From: Muribaculaceae bacterium
Lineage (GTDB): Bacteria; Bacteroidota; Bacteroidia; Bacteroidales; Muribaculaceae
Length of the DNA stretch: 14,764 nt
Direction of reading: 5' to 3'
Assembly: GCA_029059965.1 (NCBI GenBank)
Contig: JAIDUY010000237.1
Span: 1 to 14,764, forward strand
Notes under the pieces: model-generated
Told to the model about the DNA's origin: nothing
Seen by the model: only the letters and a program-made list of their open reading frames with translations
Database searches by the model: none
Made by a program: the position numbers and the translations under genes
In this document: positions 6,654-13,341 of the stretch, piece after piece
How the letters are laid out: every line of letters begins with the position of its first letter
Position numbering within the stretch: the stretch's first letter is position 1

Positions 6654-7810
6654 GCCGCCTCTGCTTCGTCACCACCACCCGCGCCGACTGGGGGCTGCTG
6701 AAGCCTTTGGCCGTGGAGATGCGCCGCCGAGGCCACACAGTGCTTGTGGCAGCTTCGAACATGCACCTCAGCGAGCGCTTCGGCCATACGGCTTCCGAAA
6801 TCGAGGCCGACGGTTTCGCCATCGACGCCGCCGTGCCTCTGACCGAGGGCGACAGCCCCGCCGACCGCGCCGTGGCTATGGGCGAATGTGCCCTCGGCAT
6901 GGCCCGCGCATATGGCGCCCTGCATCCCGACGCCGTCATCGCCCTCGGCGACCGCTACGAGATGCTCGCCGCCGTGGCCGCCGCCGCCGTGGCCGACATC
7001 CCCGTGGTGCACATCGCCGGCGGCGAGATTTCGGAGGGTGCGCAGGACGATGCCTTCCGCCACGCCATCACCAAGCTCAGCTCACTCCATCTGACGGCTA
7101 CCGAGCCGTACCGACGCCGTGTGGTACAGCTCGGCGAAGACCCCGGCACGGTGGTGAATACCGGAGCCATAGGCGTGGCCAACATAATGACCGCCGACCT
7201 CATGCCCGCCGCCGAGCTGGCCGAATCCATCGGCATGCCCGTCGACGGCGGCGACATCGCCGTCGTGACCTATCATCCCGCGACCCTCGACCACGGCGCG
7301 GACCATGCCGGGCGGACGGCCGCCCTCCTCGAGGCTCTCGACCGCTTCCCCGACCTGCGCCTCGTCATAACATACCCCAACAACGACGCCGGCGGAGCCT
7401 CGGCCATCCCCCTGCTCGAAGCCTATGCCGCCGCCCGTCACGGACGTGTGCGCTGCATCCCGAGCCTGGGCGCGCGCCGCTACCTCTCGCTGCTGCGCCA
7501 TGCCGCCGTCGTGGTCGGCAACTCCTCCAGCGGCATTGTCGAGGTGCCGTCGGCAGGCATCCCCACCGTCGACATCGGCATCAGGCAGCGCGGACGCATC
7601 GCCGCGGACTCGGTGATACACTGCGGTACAAGTGCCGACGACATCGCCCGGGCCATCGCCGAGGCGCTGTCTCCCGATTTCCGCGCCCGTGCAGCCGCCA
7701 CTGTCAATCCATATTCCCGCCCCGACACACTCGAGCTGATGGCCGACTCCGTCGAGGCCTTCCTTGTCCGTCCGCGCACGCCAAAAAAATTCCATGACCT
7801 GCCATGCTGA
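6650..7810 (+). CDS. neuC: UDP-GlcNAc 2-epimerase (hydrolysing), NeuC/LegG type
   Basis: 386 aa, the standard length for hydrolysing UDP-sugar 2-epimerases of the NeuC family. They convert UDP-GlcNAc to ManNAc plus UDP, the first committed step toward sialic acid. Motifs: TTTRADWGLLKPL (8-20), IALGDRYEM (97-105), HIAGGEISEGAQDDAFRHAI (121-140), TGAIGVAN (171-178), VTYHPATLD (206-214), TYPNNDAGG (241-249), and GNSSSGIVEVPSAGIP (290-305). Close relatives (LegG) act on UDP-diNAc-bacillosamine for legionaminic acid, and motifs alone do not separate them. The ATG at 6650 overlaps the carbonic anhydrase stop by 4 bases. The upstream in-frame extension to 6395 runs through the carbonic anhydrase gene and is rejected. 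The gene overlaps neuA by 7 bases (7804-7810). No neuB-type synthase is in the window. Confidence 0.9.
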   Translation: MSRLCFVTTTRADWGLLKPLAVEMRRRGHTVLVAASNMHLSERFGHTASEIEADGFAIDAAVPLTEGDSPADRAVAMGECALGMARAYGALHPDAVIALGDRYEMLAAVAAAAVADIPVVHIAGGEISEGAQDDAFRHAITKLSSLHLTATEPYRRRVVQLGEDPGTVVNTGAIGVANIMTADLMPAAELAESIGMPVDGGDIAVVTYHPATLDHGADHAGRTAALLEALDRFPDLRLVITYPNNDAGGASAIPLLEAYAAARHGRVRCIPSLGARRYLSLLRHAAVVVGNSSSGIVEVPSAGIPTVDIGIRQRGRIAADSVIHCGTSADDIARAIAEALSPDFRARAAATVNPYSRPDTLELMADSVEAFLVRPRTPKKFHDLPC

Positions 7811-8505
7811 AGCCCCTCTATATCGTCCCTGCCCGCGGCGGTAGCCGCGGCATCCCTCGCAAGAACGTACGCCCGCTGTGCGGCCGTCCGCTCATAGCCT
7901 ATACCCTCGACGCCGCCCGCGAGGCCGCCGCCCGCCTTGGCGGATATATACTCGTCAGCACCGACGATGCCGAAATCGCCGACGCCGCCCGTGCCGAGGG
8001 CGTGCCCGTCGACTACATGCGCCCCGCCGCGCTCGGCGGCGACACCGTCGGCAGCCGCGAAGTGATGCTCGACGCCATGGACTGGGCCGACTGCAAGGGC
8101 ATAGCCTACGACTGCGTGGTGCTCCTGCAGCCCACATCGCCTATGCGCACGGCATCCGACATCCTCGACGCCGCGGCACTCTACGAGGCCGCGCCCGAGG
8201 CCGACATGGTCGTCTCCGTCTGCGAGTCCGACGCCAATCCGTACTACAATCTGTTCGAGACAGCCCCCGACGGCACCCTGCACGTCTGCAAGGGCGACGG
8301 CCTGCTGACACGCCGTCAGGACGCCCCGCGCGTGTGGCAGTACAACGGCGCCGTCTACGTCATCCGTCCCGCATCGCTGCGCGCCATGCCCCTGGGAGCC
8401 TTCCCGCGCCGCGTGCCTTCGGTCATGCCCGCCTCGCGCAGCATCGACCTCGACACACCCGCCGACTGGCTCCGCGCCGAAGCGCTGATGCAGGCGGATA
8501 AATAG
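7804..8505 (+). CDS. neuA: CMP-nonulosonate (sialic/legionaminic acid) cytidylyltransferase
   Basis: 233 aa, matching short bacterial CMP-sialate synthetases. It activates a nonulosonic acid with CTP to give the CMP-sugar donor for surface glycosylation. Motifs: the nucleotide-binding IVPARGGSRGIPRKN (7-21), STDD (52-55), LLQPTSPMR (107-115), WQYNGAVYVI (178-187) and SIDLDTPADW (213-222). The last carries the Asp residues that bind metal in this family. The ATG at 7804 overlaps the neuC stop by 7 bases, so the pair is translated as a unit. The gene ends 15 bases from the stop of the convergent S41 peptidase gene, with no convincing shared terminator hairpin. Whether the substrate is Neu5Ac, KDN or legionaminic acid cannot be told from sequence. 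The enzyme class is confident. Confidence 0.92.
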   Translation: MLKPLYIVPARGGSRGIPRKNVRPLCGRPLIAYTLDAAREAAARLGGYILVSTDDAEIADAARAEGVPVDYMRPAALGGDTVGSREVMLDAMDWADCKGIAYDCVVLLQPTSPMRTASDILDAAALYEAAPEADMVVSVCESDANPYYNLFETAPDGTLHVCKGDGLLTRRQDAPRVWQYNGAVYVIRPASLRAMPLGAFPRRVPSVMPASRSIDLDTPADWLRAEALMQADK

Positions 8506-8520
8506 TTTGGTCTAAGGCGT

Positions 8521-9573
8521 TTATTCCTCGTTCTTGTCGTCCTCCTTGTCGGTGGCGGCTTGGATGAGGGCGATGGCGAAGTCGAGGATGGTGTCGCGGC
8601 CGTTGTACTCGGCCTGACGGTCCATGTCGATTTTGCAGCCGGGGCTGGGCTGCACGCCCCACTCGGTGAGGTTCATGTCGGCGTCGTAGATTGGGCATGC
8701 CGAGAAGCGTACGCTCCAGCCGCAGGGAATCTCCGAGGAGTAGGGCATGCCGCTGCCGCCGCCGGTGACGTCGCCGACGATGGCGACATGAGGCAGGGAG
8801 TGCATGATCAGGAGGATCTTGTGGGCGGCGCTGAAGGGGCTGCGGTTGGTGAGCACGACCACGGGCTTGAGCCAGCGCACATGCTCCGAGGCCGGCTCGA
8901 TGGAGTAGGGGAAGGGCTCGGAGAAATCGTTGTGCCCGGGGCCTGTCTTGTGCTGTATGTATCCCGCCGGTATGGGGTCGATGATGAACTGGCTGACGAG
9001 TTTCTCGACGGTGGTGAGGTTGCCGCCGCCGTTGTCGCGCACGTCGATGATGAGGCCGTCGCATTCGCGCATGGTCAGCATCATGTTGTCGACGAACGAC
9101 ATGCCGTAGTCGGCCGCGAAGGTAGAGTAGCGCATGTAGCCGACGTTCTCGTCCTCAAGTACTTTGTAGATGATGGGGCCGCCGGAGCTGTAGTCGAAGT
9201 GCAGATAGTTTTCCTGTATGAGGCGCAGGTTGAAGTTCTGGGGGTAGTCGCTCCACCAGCGGCGGTAGTAGGACACGTCGAACCACGATGACAGGTTGGT
9301 GTGGCCGTCCTCAAGCTCGTTCAGCATGTCGGCGCAGACTCCGAAAAACTCGGTGGCCTCCATGTCGGGCTTGAGTCGTGCGCGATGGCGTGCGCCGACT
9401 TCCTCCCAGTCGATTCCTTTGGCCTCGAAGAAGCAGTAGTGCTGGTCGAGCTCGGTCCAGAGGGCGTCGAAGTTGCCGTAGACGTCGTTGTCCCATTTCT
9501 CGATGTGGTGGCAGGCGCCGAGAACCAGTGCCGTCAGGGCGGCGGAGGCGATGCGCAGACAGTAGGTTTTCAT
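8521..9573 (-). CDS. S41-family peptidase lipoprotein
   Basis: 350 aa. The lipoprotein signal has Lys2, Arg7, an Ala/Leu core and lipobox LGAC with Cys21, so the protein should be anchored in the envelope. Residues 30-95 resemble the helical tricorn-like segment preceding S41 cores (YGNFDALWTELDQHYCFFEA, then LEDGHTNL at 87-94). The catalytic core follows: GYMRYSTF (145-152), LIIDVRDNGGGN (174-185), and VVVLTNRSPFSAAH (238-251), with Ser248 in the nucleophile position, then GGGSGMPY (271-278) and WGVQPSPGCKID (305-316). The C-terminus ends in a charged tail (TDKEDDKNEE). No clear PDZ domain is seen, unlike classical CtpA proteases. It begins one base after the DUF3316-like gene stop (TGA-C-ATG), so it is the last gene of the parC operon. 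The natural substrate is unknown. Confidence 0.9.
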   Translation of the reverse strand: MKTYCLRIASAALTALVLGACHHIEKWDNDVYGNFDALWTELDQHYCFFEAKGIDWEEVGARHRARLKPDMEATEFFGVCADMLNELEDGHTNLSSWFDVSYYRRWWSDYPQNFNLRLIQENYLHFDYSSGGPIIYKVLEDENVGYMRYSTFAADYGMSFVDNMMLTMRECDGLIIDVRDNGGGNLTTVEKLVSQFIIDPIPAGYIQHKTGPGHNDFSEPFPYSIEPASEHVRWLKPVVVLTNRSPFSAAHKILLIMHSLPHVAIVGDVTGGGSGMPYSSEIPCGWSVRFSACPIYDADMNLTEWGVQPSPGCKIDMDRQAEYNGRDTILDFAIALIQAATDKEDDKNEE

Positions 9574-9574
9574 G

Positions 9575-10420
9575 TCAGTAGAGGGCGCTGATGATTTCCG
9601 CCTCGTCGGTGTGGAGGGGCTTTGTGGATAGCGAGAGCCATTCGGAGGTGAATCCGACGACGGCCATGTGGCGGATGTTGCGCGTCACGATGTCCGAGGC
9701 CTTGCTCGAGATGATGTCCGGGCCGTAGCCCACGCGGACGATGGTGGCGCCGAAACGCAGGTCGGCACACAGCAGGTTGTCGAGGCGGAAGAAGTTGCCC
9801 GGCCATGCCGCGCGCACAAGGCCGCTGTGGTTGCCGAGGTAGATTTCGTAGTACAGCTCGCCGTACTGCGGCGAGAAGAAGATGCCCGTCAGGGGCATGC
9901 TCACCATATAGCGCAGGCATACGGGCAGGCGCCCGATGCGCCCGTTCCATGCGGCGGCACCCATGGCGCCCACTGTCCACGAAGCCTTGGCGGCCACGGG
10001 GTTGTTGCCGTTGCGGGCGTTGTAGAGTGCGCCGAGGCTGATGTCGGTGGTGCCTCCGGCGTAGAGACTCCAGCCGCCGTCGAGGCGGAAGCGGCGCATC
10101 ATGCCCCATCCGGCGTCCAGACTCACGCTCCACATCGAGGCGTTGCGCACGGGGTTCGAGGTGTGGGCGGCGTCTATGCCTATGCGCAGGTCCATGACCC
10201 AGCGCTGCGGGTCGAAACGCATGGCCTGCATGCGCTCGTAGTCTACGCCGAAGCCCTGACCGGAGTAGCGCAGCGGGCTGAGGTAGGTCTCGGCAATATG
10301 GGCGCTGCCGGCCTTGAGCGTCCATGCCGAGAGCACGGGGCGCAGAACCGTAGTGCTGTCGGCGGCCATGGCGCCGATGCATGCCGTCAGGATGAGGATA
10401 GAGGTGATGAGGCGTTTCAT
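9575..10420 (-). CDS. DUF3316-like exported protein, probable outer-membrane beta-barrel
   Basis: 281 aa. The N-terminal signal sequence MKRLITSILILTACIGAMAA can be read two ways: signal peptidase I cleavage after AMA (residue 19), or a lipobox LTAC with Cys14. The former suits a barrel better. The mature part contains many alternating hydrophobic and polar strands ending in aromatics (WSLYAGGTTDISLG, GELYYEIYLGNHSGLVRA, FGATIVRVGYG). The segment AETYLSPLRYSGQGFGVDYE (43-62) recalls Bacteroidetes DUF3316 proteins. The family call is from memory of that motif, not a search. The ATG overlaps the parC stop by 4 bases (ATGA, 10417-10420), and the stop is 1 base before the S41 start. Translation is probably coupled to both neighbours. 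Function is unknown; an envelope role shared with the S41 lipoprotein is plausible. Confidence 0.78.
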   Translation of the reverse strand: MKRLITSILILTACIGAMAADSTTVLRPVLSAWTLKAGSAHIAETYLSPLRYSGQGFGVDYERMQAMRFDPQRWVMDLRIGIDAAHTSNPVRNASMWSVSLDAGWGMMRRFRLDGGWSLYAGGTTDISLGALYNARNGNNPVAAKASWTVGAMGAAAWNGRIGRLPVCLRYMVSMPLTGIFFSPQYGELYYEIYLGNHSGLVRAAWPGNFFRLDNLLCADLRFGATIVRVGYGPDIISSKASDIVTRNIRHMAVVGFTSEWLSLSTKPLHTDEAEIISALY

Positions 10421-13152
10421 AGCAGTGACTGCTGTTCGGCGGAGTCGTCGCCGCCGTTGTCGGTGTCGAAGTCGTCGGGTTCGGTTACTTCCGCCAGCTC
10501 GGCCTCGGCGATGGCGTCCTCCACAGCCGCGGGCGATTCGGGGCGCTCAATTTCGTGGACGGCGGCAATTCCGTAGTTTGTCAGGCGTTTGCCGCGGGCC
10601 TTGAAGCTCTTGACGCCGATGAAGGAAGCGGCGTCTACCTCGAGGGGCGCGCGGTCGCCGTCGGCGAATTCAAGGCTGAACAGCGGCTCCGAGGCGCCGC
10701 TGAGGGCAATGAGGGTCGAATGTGGATTCTCGCCGATGAAGCGCTGGTGCTTTGCCGAAGCCTCGGCGGGGAAGCGCTTGAGATAGGGATAACCCTGGTC
10801 GGCGTCGTGGAGCACGGCAGTCCATATCTGCTCGGGGTCGAACTTGCAGATGTGCAGAATCTTGTCCTCGTAGTGGTTGGTGAGCTCGTAGCCCGTGGTA
10901 TAGAACTCGCCGCCGGGCAGGAAGACCAGAATCTTGTCGTCGCCGGAAAATTCGCCCAACAGAGTGCCGCGCCCCTCGTAGTTGAGGCGCATGACGTCGA
11001 AGTCGAACCACACCTGACGTCCGCCGAGGGTCGATACGCCGCGTTCCTTGAGTGAGAAGCGTGCCACCTCGTTCTTGGTCACGAGGTTGCCCTGTGCACC
11101 GCGTCCCTTGATGGCGAGCTTGGCGAAGTCGACGTCGAAACTCAGCGTCTTAAGGCGCAGCTTGGGCTTGAGGGTTACCTTGACGGTCTCGGCCTCGCCG
11201 TTGGGGTTGGCCGTGAACCATGCCACGCGCACGTCCGTGAGACCCTTGACGAGCTCGTACTCCTTGTCGCGTGCCAGACCGGTGGCGCGGAAACGCTTCA
11301 TGTAGTAGACGCCGCCTTTGCCGTTCTGGTAGATGATGTTGTATGTGGTGCGTTCGTCCTTGCGGCGGTAGACGTTGACATAGAGCACGTTCTTGCCGAC
11401 GAAGGCCTTTTCCTGCACTCGCATGATTTTGTAGCGTCCGTCGCGATAGAAGATGATGATGTCGTCCAGATTCGAGCAGTTGGCCACGAACTCGTCCTTT
11501 TTGAGCCCGGTGCCCACGAAGCCCTCCTCGCGGTTGATGTAGAGCTTCTCGCTGGCTTCGGCGACGTTGGCGGCCTCGATGCTGGCGAAGCCGCGGATGG
11601 AGGTGCGGCGGGGGAAGAACTCGCCGTATTTTTCCTTGAGGGTGGTGTACCATTCGATGGTCACCTCGTCGATATGCCCCAGGCGGTAGAGGGTGTCGTC
11701 GATGCGGGCGCGCAGTGCGGCCAGCGCCTTGTCGGCGGCGTCGGAGTTGAAGCGGAGTATGCGCTTCATCTTGATTTCGAGCAGGCGGAGCAGGTCGTCG
11801 CGTGTCACCTCGCGCGTCAGCGATTCCTTGAAGGGCTCGAGGCGGCTGTCGATGTGGGCGAGGGCGGCGTCGAGGTCGGAGGCCTGTTCGTAGGCGCGGT
11901 CCTTGTAGATTCGTTCCTCGATGAAAATCTTTTCGAGGGAGGTGAACATGAGCTGTTCGCGCAGCTCGCCGAGGGTGACGTTCAGCTCCTGGCGGATTAT
12001 GTCGCGTGTTGTGTCGACGCTGTGCCGCAGCACCTCGCTGATGCCGAGGAAGCAGGGCTTGTTGTCGCGGATGACGCAGCAGTTGGGCGATATGTTTATC
12101 TCGCAGTCGGTGAATGCGTAGAGGGCGTCGATGGTCTTGTCGCTCGAAGTCTGCGGCTGCAGATGCACCAGAATCGAGGCCTCGGAGGCCGTGTTGTTCT
12201 CGACCTTGCGTATTTTAATCTGTCCGCGCTCGAAGGCCTTGAGGATGGACTCGATGAGCGAGTCGGCGGTCTTGCCGAAGGGCAGCTCTGTGATGTTGAG
12301 TGTCTTGGAGTCGATTTTCTCGATTTTTGCACGCACCTTGAGCATGCCGCCTCGCCGACCGTCGTTGTAGCGCGACACGTCGATGAGGCCGCCGGTGGGG
12401 AAGTCGGGATAGAGGCTGAACTCCTCGCCGCGTATGTAGGCCACGGCGGCGTCGAGGATTTCGTTGAAGTTGTGCGGCAGAATCTTGGACGACAGACCCA
12501 CGGCGATGCCCTCGCCGCCCTGAGCCAGCAGCAGTGGGTACTTGGCCGGCAGGGTGACAGGCTCCTGCTTGCGGCCGTCGTAGCTCATGGTCCACTGGGT
12601 CACCTTGGGGCTGTAGAGCACCTCGAGGGCGAATGGCGACAGGCGAGCCTCGATATATCGGGCGGCGGCGGCCTTGCTGCCTGTCAGGATGTTGCCCCAG
12701 TTGCCCTGCGGTTCCACCAGCAGCTCCTTCTGTCCGAGCTGCACCAGCGCGTCCTTGATGGAGGCGTCGCCGTGAGGATGGTACTGCATCGTGGTGCCCA
12801 CGATGTTGGCGACCTTGTTGAAGCGGCCGTCGTGAATGGTGCGCATGGCGTGGAGGATGCGGCGCTGCACGGGCTTGAGGCCGTCGTCGATGTGGGGCAC
12901 GGCACGCTCGAGGATGACATAGGATGCATACTCGAGGAACCACGACTGATACATGCCGCGCAGACGTGTGCGCACCACCTCTTCGGGCGGTGTGTAGGGA
13001 CGTGTGTCGGGAGCTTCTGGTTCGGCCTCGGGCTCGACGTCGTCATCGGCATCGTCGTCCTCGGGAGCGGGGACTTCTGCGGCCTCTGCGTCGGTCGGTA
13101 CTACGGGCTGTTCGGATTCGTCGGGTTCTATGGTATCAGTCGGCTTGCTCAT
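10417..13152 (-). CDS. parC: DNA topoisomerase IV subunit A (ParC)-like, Bacteroidetes type
   Basis: 911 aa from the ATG at 13152; an in-frame TTG at 13176 is the only upstream alternative and lies within the promoter -7 box. ParC cuts and rejoins DNA in the type IIA enzyme that decatenates chromosomes, with ParE as ATPase partner. Residues 62-170 carry YASYVILERAVPHIDDGLKP (75-94), YHPHGDASIKDAL (124-136) and AAARYIEARLSP (162-173), with catalytic Tyr166 preceded by Arg165. The breakage-reunion and coiled-coil regions follow, then a C-terminal beta-pinwheel-like region (about 520-850). Overall similarity is to the Bacteroidetes ParC-like paralogue, not to GyrA, and the C-terminal region lacks an evident GyrA box. 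Residues 6-58 are strikingly acidic (22 Asp/Glu), and the last 43 residues are also acidic. The QRDR position equivalent to E. coli GyrA Ser83 is Ala130. parE is not in the window. Confidence 0.9.
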   Translation of the reverse strand: MSKPTDTIEPDESEQPVVPTDAEAAEVPAPEDDDADDDVEPEAEPEAPDTRPYTPPEEVVRTRLRGMYQSWFLEYASYVILERAVPHIDDGLKPVQRRILHAMRTIHDGRFNKVANIVGTTMQYHPHGDASIKDALVQLGQKELLVEPQGNWGNILTGSKAAAARYIEARLSPFALEVLYSPKVTQWTMSYDGRKQEPVTLPAKYPLLLAQGGEGIAVGLSSKILPHNFNEILDAAVAYIRGEEFSLYPDFPTGGLIDVSRYNDGRRGGMLKVRAKIEKIDSKTLNITELPFGKTADSLIESILKAFERGQIKIRKVENNTASEASILVHLQPQTSSDKTIDALYAFTDCEINISPNCCVIRDNKPCFLGISEVLRHSVDTTRDIIRQELNVTLGELREQLMFTSLEKIFIEERIYKDRAYEQASDLDAALAHIDSRLEPFKESLTREVTRDDLLRLLEIKMKRILRFNSDAADKALAALRARIDDTLYRLGHIDEVTIEWYTTLKEKYGEFFPRRTSIRGFASIEAANVAEASEKLYINREEGFVGTGLKKDEFVANCSNLDDIIIFYRDGRYKIMRVQEKAFVGKNVLYVNVYRRKDERTTYNIIYQNGKGGVYYMKRFRATGLARDKEYELVKGLTDVRVAWFTANPNGEAETVKVTLKPKLRLKTLSFDVDFAKLAIKGRGAQGNLVTKNEVARFSLKERGVSTLGGRQVWFDFDVMRLNYEGRGTLLGEFSGDDKILVFLPGGEFYTTGYELTNHYEDKILHICKFDPEQIWTAVLHDADQGYPYLKRFPAEASAKHQRFIGENPHSTLIALSGASEPLFSLEFADGDRAPLEVDAASFIGVKSFKARGKRLTNYGIAAVHEIERPESPAAVEDAIAEAELAEVTEPDDFDTDNGGDDSAEQQSLL

Positions 13153-13173
13153 CGTGCTTTTGTCAATTTCCCA

Positions 13174-13204
13174 CAAAAATACAAAAAAAATACTTCAGTT
13201 CAAA
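13174..13204 (-). promoter_or_regulatory. Bacteroidetes-type promoter of the parC operon
   Basis: On the minus strand, TTTG (13204-13201), a 19-base spacer and TATTTTTG (13181-13174) match the -33 TTTG / -7 TAnnTTTG consensus exactly. The -7 box ends 21 bases before the ATG at 13152, which supports that start over the TTG at 13176. parC, the DUF3316-like gene and the S41 gene probably share this promoter. Confidence 0.78.
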
Positions 13205-13227
13205 ATCAGCCCGAAATATGGGATGGG

Positions 13228-13261
13228 CTTGGGCGTGTTTCAGGAAAAATTGCTAAATTCG
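13228..13261 (+). promoter_or_regulatory. Possible weak promoter of the 5'-nucleotidase gene
   Basis: TAAATTCG (13254-13261) is one mismatch from TAnnTTTG, and CTTG (13228-13231) lies 22 bases upstream as a one-mismatch -33 box. It would give a leader of roughly 70 bases before the ATG at 13342. This is the best candidate in the 189-base divergent gap but is not strong. Confidence 0.3.
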
Positions 13262-13341
13262 CGGGATAAAGAGCCGGGAGTCTGTCGCGGCGCGTCGCCC
13301 TCCGGAACTTGCGTATCTCGAAACTTTAGACAAACAAACAT

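Noticed and set aside
8506..8520. Bidirectional terminator between neuA and the S41 gene
   Set aside because: The 15-base gap and flanks show no convincing hairpin with a T-tract on either strand.
13153..13176. TTG start for parC
   Set aside because: The TTG falls within the -7 box of the promoter, so it would not be transcribed.
11674..13269. 531-aa open frame on the plus strand
   Set aside because: It is fully antisense to parC, whose protein has clear motifs. The composition (His, Val, Gly, Ala-rich with no domain) is typical of a mirror frame in GC-rich coding sequence.
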